Source of the DNA: Mangrovimonas futianensis
Lineage (GTDB): Bacteria; Bacteroidota; Bacteroidia; Flavobacteriales; Flavobacteriaceae
Direction of reading: 5' to 3'
NCBI RefSeq assembly: GCF_021245805.1
Contig: NZ_JAJJNF010000002.1
Span: 248,001-312,000 of the forward strand
Length of the DNA stretch: 64,000 nt
Made by a program: the position numbers and the translations under genes
Shown: positions 17,450-25,981 of the stretch, piece after piece
Layout of the letters: the number at the start of each line of letters is the position of its first letter
Position numbering within the stretch: position 1 is the first letter of the stretch
Notes under the pieces: model-generated
The model's database searches: none
What the model was told of the DNA's origin: nothing
What the model saw: only the letters and a program-made list of their open reading frames with translations

Positions 17450-17475
17450 AAGCCTCTCAATTTCTTGAAAGGCTT
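17450..17475 (-). terminator. Original tRNA-Met terminator, displaced by integration
   Basis: On the minus strand a hairpin with arms AAGCCTTTCAA / TTGAGAGGCTT (one mismatch, 4-nt loop) is followed by a T-tract. It sits 13 bp beyond the left 43-bp repeat, exactly where the 3' end of the tRNA gene would lie without the element. Confidence 0.7.
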
Positions 17476-17487
17476 GATTTTACTAAT

Positions 17488-17530
17488 GTGGTCCCAACTG
17501 GGCTCGAACCAGTGACCCTCTGATTATGAG
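17488..17530. repeat. Left attachment-site repeat (43 bp)
   Basis: A perfect copy of 40372-40414. It is the displaced 3' end of the tRNA gene, from within the anticodon loop to the base after the discriminator, and beyond it the sequence diverges (ACACTACT instead of TCAGATGC). Confidence 0.93.
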
Positions 17531-17642
17531 ACACTACTTGGAACTTAATAAATTATAACATTTATTGGTATTTTATTGATTTTCTGATGTTTACACAATA
17601 TCAGATTTATCACATTATAACTCTTTTTGGCATTTTTTATTC

Positions 17643-17666
17643 AAAATGTTTAACCTATGTTTAACC
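17643..17666 (+). repeat. Sub-terminal direct repeat, left copy (24 bp)
   Basis: AAA followed by two ATGTTTAACC units separated by one T. An identical 24-bp copy in the same orientation lies at 40299-40322, inside the other end. It lies 112 bp inside the left att repeat. This fits arm-type binding sites of a tyrosine recombinase. Confidence 0.8.
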
Positions 17667-17827
17667 TGAACGAATGAATATAACCTTATGTCTCCAAGAT
17701 AAGTATAATATATGAATGATTACCAAAAATCAAAAAACGCTCCTTTTTGGACTCGAATTAAATGAGCTTTTGAGGAATATTTTTCACTAACCTAATAGGG
17801 TAAACCTTTAAAAGTTATTTATATTGT

Positions 17828-17863
17828 TATTTTTGTCCTGTCCACTATATATAATAATGGACA
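17828..17863 (+). promoter_or_regulatory. Promoter box plus inverted-repeat operator of the first element gene
   Basis: TATTTTTG at 17828-17835 matches the Bacteroidota -7 box. Directly downstream, over the expected transcription start, is an inverted repeat TGTCCA-N13-TGGACA (17839-17863). A repressor bound there would block the ATPase gene. Confidence 0.45.
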
Positions 17864-17896
17864 TTGTACAATTTTAGTTCCCATATTCTATTATTT

Positions 17897-18955
17897 ATGA
17901 ATAACACCAATTTTAATGGGTTTCCTTATTCAGGTTTAAAGTTATTTAAAAACAACTACAGCAATATCCCGACATTAATAGACCCTATTTTTCCAAAAAC
18001 TGGTATAGTATCACTGGTAGGTTCATCTGACACAGGAAAAAGTACGTTATTGAGACAATTAGCTTTGAATATAGCTTTTGAAGATGAAACGTTTCTGGGG
18101 TATAAAATAAATTCTAAGACCAACAAGGTAATATATGTTAGTACAGAAGATGACCCTAATTCTATTAGTATAAGTTTTAAGAAACAGATTAGTAATCTTC
18201 AAAAAGACATTGATGAAACCAAATTAGATAATCTCCTATTTATTTTTGAGCCTGATGAAATATTTGAAAAACTTGAAAAGCACCTTTCTGATATTTCTGT
18301 TGACCTTATAATAATAGATACATTCACTGATATTTTTCAAGGAGAATTGAATGCCAACATTAAGGTTAGAGAATTCTTGAAAAAATACACCTATTTAGCT
18401 CACCAACACAATTGCCTCATACTGTTTCTACACCATACTGGAAAAGGTTCTGAAACTAAAAAGGCTTCTAAAAATAATGTATTAGGTTCTCAAGGTTTTG
18501 AAGCAAAAATGAGAACCGTGATTGAATTGAGGAAGCATTCTAGAGATGAAAGTAAAAGGACTCTACATATTCTTAAAGGAAACTACATTAGTTCAAAGTT
18601 AAAATCCCAAGTCAAAATAATTGATTTCAATGAAGAAACCCTCCTCTTTTATGATGAAGGCAAATCTGTTAATGCTTCTGCTTTGAATAATTCTGGGATA
18701 CCTGAGAAAGATTTAATAGTCCCACTAATTGTTGACCTAAAAAATGAAGGTGTTTCTTTGAGAAAAATGTCTGATGCTCTAAAAGAGAAAGGATTTGAAG
18801 TTGGAAAAACTACCATATCAAATTGGCTAAAGGAATATGAAGATGAAACAGAAATTGTAAAAGGGAATGAAATAGATGTTTCAGAATCAAATTCTGATTC
18901 CAACATTGATTTTAGTTCTGATGAGGAAACATCATCCTTTGAAACCATACTTTAA
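17897..18955 (+). CDS. RecA/RepA-like AAA ATPase with C-terminal HTH
   Basis: A 352-residue ATPase of the AAA_25/RepA helicase type common in Bacteroidota mobile elements. Walker A is GSSDTGKS at 42-49, Walker B is the hydrophobic strand VDLIIIDTFTDI, and the segment LILFLHHTGKGSE matches the DnaB/RecA-like sensor region. A C-terminal region (about 265-320) looks like a helix-turn-helix (LRKMSDALKEKGFEVGKTTI), and the tail is acidic and serine-rich. The role is probably replication or maintenance of the excised element. A TTG start at 17864 would add 11 residues; ATG 17897 is more likely. Its end overlaps the next, convergent gene by 24 nt. Confidence 0.75.
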   Translation: MNNTNFNGFPYSGLKLFKNNYSNIPTLIDPIFPKTGIVSLVGSSDTGKSTLLRQLALNIAFEDETFLGYKINSKTNKVIYVSTEDDPNSISISFKKQISNLQKDIDETKLDNLLFIFEPDEIFEKLEKHLSDISVDLIIIDTFTDIFQGELNANIKVREFLKKYTYLAHQHNCLILFLHHTGKGSETKKASKNNVLGSQGFEAKMRTVIELRKHSRDESKRTLHILKGNYISSKLKSQVKIIDFNEETLLFYDEGKSVNASALNNSGIPEKDLIVPLIVDLKNEGVSLRKMSDALKEKGFEVGKTTISNWLKEYEDETEIVKGNEIDVSESNSDSNIDFSSDEETSSFETIL

Positions 18956-19273
18956 TTGCATGATTGAAATATAAAGCAACCCCTTTTGTGGGTTTATATC
19001 AATAATGATTTCCCTTTCTGATGGCAATAGGTTCATAACCTCTTTTATAGATTCAGGTTTAATAATTAAATCCACTCTTGCCAATATATCTGCATTGTAG
19101 TATAGTTTAATATCCATTAAACCATCAAGCCAAAAGCTATCAAATAGTTTTTTACTACACCTATAAACATCATATTCAAATTGACCTATTATAATAGTTT
19201 CTACATCCATGAGTTCAAACTCATGAAGCTCATATTGTTCACCAATTGTAAATGGCAGTTCACTTTTTTTCAT
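18932..19273 (-). CDS. Hypothetical protein of the element
   Basis: A 113-residue soluble protein with mixed alpha/beta pattern, starting at ATG 19273 (a GTG 24 nt upstream is possible). No recognisable motif. It overlaps the 3' end of the convergent ATPase gene by 24 nt and stands alone before the lipoprotein gene. Confidence 0.5.
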   Translation of the reverse strand: MKKSELPFTIGEQYELHEFELMDVETIIIGQFEYDVYRCSKKLFDSFWLDGLMDIKLYYNADILARVDLIIKPESIKEVMNLLPSEREIIIDINPQKGLLYISIMQLKYGFKG

Positions 19274-19361
19274 AACAACTGGATATAAAAATGCCACCTA
19301 ATTCTAAATGTTATTGTAAACTTTGACTTAGGTGGCAATAGTTAAATTTTAAATCTGCTAA

Positions 19362-19766
19362 TTACTCATTTGGATACATGTTGGTGAATACGTAATCAGT
19401 TCCATTGTCATGAATAGTTAATTTATCCCCTTCAATAGTTCCTGATACATCACAACTTGAAAAGACAAATCCACTGTTACTACATTCTCCAAAAAAGTTA
19501 ATGGACACATTGGGTTTATCATATGTAAATTCACCATCAATATTGATGTTTGTAAATTCCCCAGAACCCACATCATAAACAGGATGGCTAATTCTCATAC
19601 TGTTCCCAACAGAGAAATAAATATAATAACCTCTATTGTCCTCAACATGTTCCCATTCTGTTTGATTTATTTCATCTGGTGTTTCTACAGTATTACTATC
19701 ATCATCACTTGAACAGCTCAGAAGTGTTGTAAGTAAAAAGGTTAGTATGTAAAATGATTTTTTCAT
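19362..19766 (-). CDS. Small lipoprotein of unknown function
   Basis: A 134-residue predicted lipoprotein: MKKSFYILTFLLTTLLSC followed by an acidic SSDDDSN spacer, the usual Bacteroidota surface-export-like context. The mature part looks all-beta and has two Cys (GECSNSGF, SSCDVSG), compatible with a small lipocalin-like barrel, but I do not recognise a family. It lies 12 nt downstream of the next gene up, so probably in one operon. Confidence 0.65.
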   Translation of the reverse strand: MKKSFYILTFLLTTLLSCSSDDDSNTVETPDEINQTEWEHVEDNRGYYIYFSVGNSMRISHPVYDVGSGEFTNINIDGEFTYDKPNVSINFFGECSNSGFVFSSCDVSGTIEGDKLTIHDNGTDYVFTNMYPNE

Positions 19767-19778
19767 AATAAGTTTGTT

Positions 19779-20348
19779 TTAATTGAGTTTTTTTAAGTTT
19801 AATTTTTCCAACATCTCCCAATAGAGATTATTGAAGGTGTTTGTAAATTCAATGGTGTATTTAAAATCGCTTCTATCTACAAAAATCACTCTCTGGTTAT
19901 CCTCTGAAAAGTTTACCTGTAAATGGATTTCATTTTCCATTTCATCTTCATCCCCAAAATAATCCATTGAAAACATAAAGTATTTCTCAGTTCCCAGATA
20001 CTCATTTTTTGCTAACCACTCCCTGACTTTATCTGGTGAGTTTCTTATCTCCTTATAAATAGCCATTTCTTGTCTGAAGTATTCTTCATGCTGATGGTAC
20101 TCTGAAACTTCATTCAATTCTTCATAAATATGGATGAACTTTTCATTTGGTGTTCTGGATTCAATGTAGTCTGGTAATTTTACCCAATCACCATTTGAAG
20201 AATGCAAGAAATGTTTTGATTCCTCTTTCCTGATTCTTTTATATTCATCAGAATATTTCAACAGCCACCATTCAATTTTAGCAAGACTGTAAATACCATC
20301 AGGAGAAATAGATTCTAATTCTAATATTATATCACTAGACAGATACAA
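19779..20348 (-). CDS. Hypothetical protein, probable TTG start
   Basis: A 189-residue soluble, acidic protein rich in Trp, Tyr and Glu. No ATG exists in the first ~90 codons, and the only credible start is TTG at 20348, 18 nt after the stop of the membrane-protein gene. No known motif is visible. It sits between a membrane protein and a lipoprotein in a three-gene minus-strand run. Confidence 0.55.
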   Translation of the reverse strand: MYLSSDIILELESISPDGIYSLAKIEWWLLKYSDEYKRIRKEESKHFLHSSNGDWVKLPDYIESRTPNEKFIHIYEELNEVSEYHQHEEYFRQEMAIYKEIRNSPDKVREWLAKNEYLGTEKYFMFSMDYFGDEDEMENEIHLQVNFSEDNQRVIFVDRSDFKYTIEFTNTFNNLYWEMLEKLNLKKLN

Positions 20349-20366
20349 GAAATGATTTGCAATTAG

Positions 20367-20756
20367 TTAAACTAGACTGATAGTATATATAAGAAAAGCT
20401 ACAAATACAATTGTTATCAGGACACAATTGAAAGTCATTATTTGAAGAGGAATTTGAGTTGATGGTTTCAAATTTTTATTTCTAGTCAACAATATACCTA
20501 TTATCACACTTAAAACAACTGCCAAAATTGGTGTCAAGTAAGTACCCTTAATAAAGCTTATTATTAAGTAAGCAATAGCTAAATAAATACCTAATTGATA
20601 GACCAATTTCCCCAACACAAAAGCAAGGTTGAACTCTGAAGACAATTGACTCAAAGACATATTCCTCAATGAATAAAGCCTAGTGGTTAAAAAAAATAAT
20701 AAGGTATTACAAATGAAGGGAATCAAAAAGTCAGTTGATGTTATAATATCTTTCAT
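20367..20756 (-). CDS. Small polytopic membrane protein
   Basis: A 129-residue hydrophobic protein with three to four predicted transmembrane helices (about 8-25, 45-68, 70-90, 105-127). No recognisable family. It is first in a three-gene minus-strand unit and divergent from an XRE regulator, with a perfect 16-bp palindrome between the starts. Confidence 0.6.
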   Translation of the reverse strand: MKDIITSTDFLIPFICNTLLFFLTTRLYSLRNMSLSQLSSEFNLAFVLGKLVYQLGIYLAIAYLIISFIKGTYLTPILAVVLSVIIGILLTRNKNLKPSTQIPLQIMTFNCVLITIVFVAFLIYTISLV

Positions 20757-20787
20757 TGAACAGTTAATTTAATTCAAATATATCCAT

Positions 20788-20803
20788 TTATCATATATGA
20801 TAA
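20788..20803. promoter_or_regulatory. Perfect 16-bp palindrome, probable operator
   Basis: TTATCATATATGATAA lies between the divergent membrane-protein and XRE genes. Half-site-like TATCATAA recurs at about 20812. Position and symmetry suit a dimeric XRE repressor controlling both promoters. Confidence 0.55.
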
Positions 20804-20852
20804 CCAATAGCCTATCATAAACCACAACTTTGTTTATCAACTTTTCATAGTA

Positions 20853-21071
20853 ATGATAGATAAAAAGGACTTACAAATAGCTGTTGGTAAACGAATTAAA
20901 AAGTTAAGGGAAGGCAAGAAAATTGAACAACAAGATGTTGCTGCTGCTTGTAATATTGAAAAATCAAACCTTAGCAGAATTGAAGCTGGAAATACCAACC
21001 CTACTATCTACACTTTAAGCAAAATTGCTGACAAGTTATCTGTTTCCCTTTCTGAACTCCTTGATTTCTGA
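20853..21071 (+). CDS. XRE-family regulator
   Basis: A 72-residue DNA-binding protein made of a single lambda-Cro/C1-type HTH. QQDVAAACNIEKSNLSRIEAG is the HTH core (helix 2 and recognition helix), followed by NPTIYTLSKIADKLSVSLSELL. Probably autoregulatory, acting on the palindrome 50 bp upstream and setting the decision between quiescence and activity of the left element genes. Confidence 0.8.
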   Translation: MIDKKDLQIAVGKRIKKLREGKKIEQQDVAAACNIEKSNLSRIEAGNTNPTIYTLSKIADKLSVSLSELLDF

Positions 21072-21156
21072 ATAGACTATAAATAGCTATTTATAATAAT
21101 CTCTATTACCCTTCACATATTCGAATCCCTCCAAATAAGGTCTGCTTTCTTTTCAA

Positions 21157-21594
21157 TCACATTTGAGAGTTGTCAGCAAAACTATGATAATTATCTTTTG
21201 TGATAATAATATGGTCCAATAACAACACATCCAGATATGACCCTGCTTCTTTAAGTTTCTTGGTCAATCTTAAATCTGCTTCACTAGGTCTTAAATTTCC
21301 TGATGGATGATTGTGCGAAATTATAATACTACTCGCATTACATTTTAAAGCCACACTATAAACCAATTTGGCATCCACAATAGTTCCTGACACACCACCT
21401 TTGGACAAAGAATATATTCCTAAGACCTGATGATTTTTATTCAATAACAACACTTTAAATTCTTCTTGTAATTCTATAGTCTTTAGAGACCAACAAGATT
21501 TGAGCAATTCATAAGAATCTTTACTATTGTTAATTTTTATCTTATTGGCATTTCCAGATTTATAGGAAACACTGATTTCTTCAATTCTATTCAT
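21157..21594 (-). CDS. RadC-like JAB-domain protein
   Basis: A 145-residue protein of the RadC/YkfG type found in mobile elements. The JAMM metal motif is present: a Glu in the N-terminal strand region, then SHNHPSGNLRPSEAD and the downstream LLLDHIII strand. The DNA-repair name is historical and the true role in elements is unclear. Start ATG 21594 removes an upstream extension without family features. It lies 55 nt downstream of the next gene on the same strand. Confidence 0.82.
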   Translation of the reverse strand: MNRIEEISVSYKSGNANKIKINNSKDSYELLKSCWSLKTIELQEEFKVLLLNKNHQVLGIYSLSKGGVSGTIVDAKLVYSVALKCNASSIIISHNHPSGNLRPSEADLRLTKKLKEAGSYLDVLLLDHIIITKDNYHSFADNSQM

Positions 21595-21649
21595 GTCAAA
21601 AAAATTAAATGCCCAGAGGATTTCCCTGAGCATTCATTAGACTAATTCA

Positions 21650-22036
21650 TTAAGATAATATGGGATGGTTGGATTCCTGAGATTGTTCCTTTAGGATTTC
21701 ATCTATTGTAGAATCACTAATCTCCCTCTTTTCTGATGGTTGTTCAGGTTCATATTCATATCTATGGGATAGCTGAATAATCTCACCTGTCTCCTTGATG
21801 GTATATGAATAAGGGTCACATTCCTTCTTTACAATCTTTCCTGGCATTTCAGTTCCAAGAAGTGCTTCACAAGTTTCCTTGTCAAATGTTGAGGAAATAC
21901 TAGCCTTTTTAGCTGTAGCATAAAAGCTTCCTGTTTCTCTGCTTTGGACTAATTCCACACCACCTTGGATGGTTAGAGCAAAGAATGTTGAACCATCCTC
22001 AGAGTTCCTTTCATTAAAGTTTACAATACGTACCAT
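21650..22036 (-). CDS. Hypothetical element protein next to RadC-like gene
   Basis: A 128-residue soluble protein starting at MVRIVNFNERNSEDG (ATG 22036). The N-terminal half is beta-rich (FFALTIQGGVELVQ), and the C-terminal half is charged and ends in a Glu/Ser-rich tail. Genes of this kind are common beside RadC-like genes in Bacteroidota elements and are sometimes thought to be single-strand-binding-like, but I see no proof of that here. Confidence 0.6.
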   Translation of the reverse strand: MVRIVNFNERNSEDGSTFFALTIQGGVELVQSRETGSFYATAKKASISSTFDKETCEALLGTEMPGKIVKKECDPYSYTIKETGEIIQLSHRYEYEPEQPSEKREISDSTIDEILKEQSQESNHPILS

Positions 22037-22323
22037 GTTATTTAAATTTTGAGTTGAACATTTGGTTTGTATCCCAAGTTTCATGAACCATCAGGAAAAA
22101 AGAATAACAGCTATCACCTTGTCATTGTTTTCTGAGCCACAAATAAATTTGGAATACGCAACTAAGGGGGGGATTCCCCTTTGTCAGGAAAGGGTGGGGG
22201 TGTTTAACTAGGGTGGTTTATGTTTGCGTTATTAGGGCTATAATAATTTTAAAAAATATTTTTTTTACCAATAATTCAAATTAGATTTAGACAATCTTTG
22301 ACAAGAACTAATTTGACTACTCT

Positions 22324-22611
22324 ATGAAACTCTCAGAATTACTAAAATCTAAAAGAGAATCTAAAGGATTACTCCTTAGAGAAGTAGCATATAAAGTAGA
22401 TGTAGATACTGCTCTTATAAGTAAAATTGAAAAAGGAGATAGAAAACCTACAAGAGAACAAATAGAGAAACTAGCCTTTGCTTTAGATATAGATTACAAC
22501 AAGCTATTAACCCTATGGCTAAGTGAAAAAGTATATCAAGATGTACAAGGAGAACAAGTGGCTTTAGATGCCATAAAACTAGCGTTAAAAAGAATTAAAA
22601 AGCAAGGATAG
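22324..22611 (+). CDS. XRE-family regulator at the head of the cargo operon
   Basis: A 95-residue protein. The N-terminal HTH (LLLREVAYKVDVDTALISKI, residues 16-35) is followed by KGDRKPTREQIEKLAFAL, then a helical C-terminal extension of about 35 residues. It lies 6 nt upstream of the methyltransferase gene. This arrangement recalls controller (C) proteins of restriction-modification systems, which delay restriction until the DNA is methylated. The extension is unlike classical C proteins, so the role is inferred from position. Confidence 0.75.
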   Translation: MKLSELLKSKRESKGLLLREVAYKVDVDTALISKIEKGDRKPTREQIEKLAFALDIDYNKLLTLWLSEKVYQDVQGEQVALDAIKLALKRIKKQG

Positions 22612-22617
22612 TAATCT

Positions 22618-25329
22618 ATGAATAGTAAAGAAATACAACAAAATGTTCAAACCCTTATAGATAACTTTTCTAAAGAAGAGTTTATTTATGATTTACTTAT
22701 GGCTTATGGTACTACCAAGACTGTAACAACCATGCTTAAAAAAGGAGATTACAATCTTTCTAAAGTTGAAGGTGAAGTTCTTTCTAAAAACAAAGTCTTT
22801 TTTAAAGTTGAAGAATCAGGCAAGCTCCTTAGCACCATAGATACTATTTCTAAAGAAGAGAGAATACTAAAACACAAGCCAAAGTTTGCCATTCTTACAG
22901 ACTACAAACAACTTGTAGCTAAAGATTTAAGATTTGGGACCACAAAAGATATACAAATAAGTGAGTTAGCTAATCATCACAGTTTCTTTTTACCACTTGC
23001 AGGAAGTGAAGTTTATAACTCTAAAAATGATAATGAAGCTGATAGGGATGCTGCCTATAAAATGGCAGAAGTTTATGATGAACTTAGAAGAGAAAATCCT
23101 GAAATTTATAAATCTAAAGAAAGCATACACCATCTAAATATTTTCTTATCTAGATTGCTATTTTGCTTCTTTGCTGAAGATACAGAGATTTTTGATGAAG
23201 AAAGTATTTTCACAAACACTTTAGCACAACACACCAACCCTAATGGTATTGACACTCATATCTTTTTAAATGACCTTTTTAAAAGACTCAATACTGAAAA
23301 AAAAGATGGTTTTCCAGATTACCTAATAGACTTCCCTTATGTTAATGGAGGTCTGTTTAAAGACCCTATTAGAAGTCCTAAATTTTCATCTAAAGCCAGA
23401 AAAGTACTTTTAGAATTAGGAGATTTAGATTGGAAAGATATTAACCCAGATATTTTTGGGTCTATGATTCAAGCAGTGGTAATAGATGAATATCGTAGTG
23501 ATTTAGGAATGCACTACACCTCTGTTCCAAATATCTTGAAGGTAATTAAACCTCTATTTTTAGATGAGCTTTATGATGAATATGAAAAACACCAAAATAG
23601 CATACCACAACTAAGAAAACTCATAAATAGAATCTCAAAAATTAAGTTTTTTGACCCTGCCTGTGGTAGTGGTAACTTTTTAATTATTACCTACAAAGAA
23701 ATAAGAGTTTTAGAGATTAAAATTTTAAAACAAATTATAGACTTATCTCCTACTCCTCAATTAGAGTTTACACAAATACGATTATCTCAATTTTATGGTA
23801 TTGAGCTAGATGACTTTGCTCATGAAATGGCAATACTTGCTTTATGGCTTGCAGAACACCAAATGAATAGAATTTTTGAAGAACAGCTATTTGACTATGG
23901 TAAGTCTGAACCAATACTACCTTTAAAAGAGGCAGGACAAATAATACAAGGTAATGCTACTAGAGAGAATTGGAACAAGGTATGCCCTATTGATTTAGCA
24001 AGTGAAGTTTATGTTATTGGAAACCCTCCTTATTTAGGTGCAAGACTGCAAGATGCTGAACAAAAAAAAGATATGGATTTTGTCTTTCATCGATTAAAAA
24101 AGTATAGAGATTTAGACTATATAAATTGTTGGGTTTATAAAGGAGCAAACTACATTAATGGCTTTAATGCTAAATGTGCTTTTGTAACTACTAATTCTAT
24201 TTGTCAAGGACAACAAGTGCCATTAATATGGCCTCATGTATTAGCTAATGATATTGAAATTGATTTTGCTCATGACTCCTTTAAATGGACAAATAACGCC
24301 AAAGGAAATGCAGGAGTAACTGTTATTATAATTGGGTTAAGAAACAATTCAAATGCTCCAAAATACCTTTACCAAAATAATTATAAAAGATTAGCTAAAA
24401 ACATTAATCCTTACTTAATGGATGCATCTAATATTGTGGTAGAAGGTAGGAGTAAACCTATTTCTAATTTCCCAGAGATGAAGTTTGGTAATATGCCAAA
24501 TGATGGTGGAGGATTAATTCTAACAGAGGAAGAAAAAGAGGAAATAATAAATAAAAGCCCTAAAGCAGAAAAATATATTAAAACACTTCTAGGCTCATCA
24601 GAATACATAAGGGGAGACAAAAGATATTGTATTTGGATTGAAGATAAAGACCTTAAAGACGCTTCAAGAATTATATCAATAGCAGATAGAATTGAACTAT
24701 CAAGAAAGCACAGACTTAAAAGTAAAGATAAAGGAACAAATGAATTAGCCAAAAGAGCTCATCAATTTAGGGACCGAAATACAGCAAAAGAAAGTCAATT
24801 AATTATCCCCAGTGTATCATCAGAGAGAAGAGAATATATACCCTGTGGATACCTTGGAAGTGATATTATAGTATCAAATTCAGCTCAAGTTATTTATGAT
24901 TCAGAACCATATATGTTTTCTATCATAAATTCAAGAATACACATGGTTTGGGTTAAAGCTGTTGGAGGTAAATTAGAAACAAGGTATAGATATTCTAAAA
25001 ACATTTGCTATAACACCTTTCCTTTCCCTGAAATAAATACTAAACAAAAAGAAACATTAAATCAATACGTGTTTGATATTCTAGATGAAAGAGCTAAACA
25101 TACTGGTAAAACTATGGCTTGGTTATACAACCCAGACACTATGCCTAAAGGTTTAAAACAAGCCCACAAAAACCTAGATGAAGCTATAGAAAAGTGCTAT
25201 AGATTACAAGAATTTAAAAATGACACAGAGCGTTTAGAATATCTCTTTAAACTTTATGAAACTATGGTGAAAAAAGACACGCTATTTGCAAAAGTTAAAA
25301 AAACTCGTAAAAAGAAACACAATAAATAA
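22618..25329 (+). CDS. MmeI-like adenine-specific DNA methyltransferase, nuclease motif apparently lost
   Basis: A 903-residue protein with the domain order of single-chain type IIG/IIL enzymes. An N-terminal region (1-150) is followed by a helical spacer (LSRLLFCFFAEDTEIF), the gamma-class methyltransferase with motif I DPACGSGNF (Asp346) and motif IV NPPY (469-472), and then the target-recognition and C-terminal helical part (NPDTMPKGLKQAHKNLD). Active family members keep an E-x-K dyad near residue 60-70. Here the matching strand reads FFKVEES (61-67), with the charges in reverse order, so cutting by this chain is doubtful. It probably marks self DNA with N6-methyladenine while other operon proteins restrict. 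The stop is directly followed by the next ATG. Confidence 0.85.
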   Translation: MNSKEIQQNVQTLIDNFSKEEFIYDLLMAYGTTKTVTTMLKKGDYNLSKVEGEVLSKNKVFFKVEESGKLLSTIDTISKEERILKHKPKFAILTDYKQLVAKDLRFGTTKDIQISELANHHSFFLPLAGSEVYNSKNDNEADRDAAYKMAEVYDELRRENPEIYKSKESIHHLNIFLSRLLFCFFAEDTEIFDEESIFTNTLAQHTNPNGIDTHIFLNDLFKRLNTEKKDGFPDYLIDFPYVNGGLFKDPIRSPKFSSKARKVLLELGDLDWKDINPDIFGSMIQAVVIDEYRSDLGMHYTSVPNILKVIKPLFLDELYDEYEKHQNSIPQLRKLINRISKIKFFDPACGSGNFLIITYKEIRVLEIKILKQIIDLSPTPQLEFTQIRLSQFYGIELDDFAHEMAILALWLAEHQMNRIFEEQLFDYGKSEPILPLKEAGQIIQGNATRENWNKVCPIDLASEVYVIGNPPYLGARLQDAEQKKDMDFVFHRLKKYRDLDYINCWVYKGANYINGFNAKCAFVTTNSICQGQQVPLIWPHVLANDIEIDFAHDSFKWTNNAKGNAGVTVIIIGLRNNSNAPKYLYQNNYKRLAKNINPYLMDASNIVVEGRSKPISNFPEMKFGNMPNDGGGLILTEEEKEEIINKSPKAEKYIKTLLGSSEYIRGDKRYCIWIEDKDLKDASRIISIADRIELSRKHRLKSKDKGTNELAKRAHQFRDRNTAKESQLIIPSVSSERREYIPCGYLGSDIIVSNSAQVIYDSEPYMFSIINSRIHMVWVKAVGGKLETRYRYSKNICYNTFPFPEINTKQKETLNQYVFDILDERAKHTGKTMAWLYNPDTMPKGLKQAHKNLDEAIEKCYRLQEFKNDTERLEYLFKLYETMVKKDTLFAKVKKTRKKKHNK

Positions 25330-25980
25330 ATGTTGAAACTTGGATTTGAAAATGATATTGATAATTTTTTAAGTCAGCCTAGAATTGCTAAAATACAATT
25401 TGATGGTTTTAAAGTTAAGTATGCCCTAAATTACAGTTTAAAAGACAAAAAGAAATTATTTGAAGTATTTAAATCTATTGATGCTTATTTCAAAAACGGA
25501 TATTATAAAGGTCCAAATAACTTACAAGATTTACTAAATCCTAAAAAAGAAAAAACCATAAACAAACCCAAACCTGTAGCATCAAGCAAAAAGAAATCTA
25601 AAAAACCCAAAAAAAATGCTATAGTTCAAAAACAATCTGATAGGAATAAAAAAAGAGAGATAGAAATTAAACCAAGAAAAGCACCTAAACATAGTGCAAA
25701 ATATTACAGCTTCATAAGGTTAAAACAAACTTTTTTATCAAAAGGCTTGAAAATAAAAGATATTGCCGAATATTATCATTTTAATGATTTGGTTTTTTTC
25801 GCTAATATGAAATTAGCCTTTAAAAAGCTAAAGAAAGATGATGATATTAAAGAAGAACATTTAAGGTTTATTAATAATAAACTTCTTGAAGATTTGGAAA
25901 AAAACAAAATAGACAAAGAGACTATTGTTTCAAAAAATCCCAAAACACCACCTAACTATTACAAAACATTTCGAGGATAA
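25330..25980 (+). CDS. Lysine-rich orphan protein between methyltransferase and helicase
   Basis: A 216-residue, very basic protein starting at the base after the methyltransferase stop and ending 1 nt before the helicase ATG, so it must be co-translated with both. Residues 1-65 form a mixed alpha/beta part. Residues 70-120 are a low-complexity Lys/Pro/Ser linker (KKKSKKPKKNA). Residues 125-210 are helical, with LKIKDIAEYYHFNDLVFFAN resembling a short HTH-like helix pair. I do not recognise the family. The basic linker suggests DNA contact or bridging between methyltransferase and helicase. Confidence 0.65.
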   Translation: MLKLGFENDIDNFLSQPRIAKIQFDGFKVKYALNYSLKDKKKLFEVFKSIDAYFKNGYYKGPNNLQDLLNPKKEKTINKPKPVASSKKKSKKPKKNAIVQKQSDRNKKREIEIKPRKAPKHSAKYYSFIRLKQTFLSKGLKIKDIAEYYHFNDLVFFANMKLAFKKLKKDDDIKEEHLRFINNKLLEDLEKNKIDKETIVSKNPKTPPNYYKTFRG

Positions 25981-25981
25981 A

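Noticed and set aside
22164..22236. G-rich run upstream of the cargo operon, considered as a riboswitch, origin or G-quadruplex
   Set aside because: Only short G runs with irregular spacing and no stable paired structure or iterons; nothing supports a specific role. Otherwise the 22037-22323 gap is plain AT-rich DNA.
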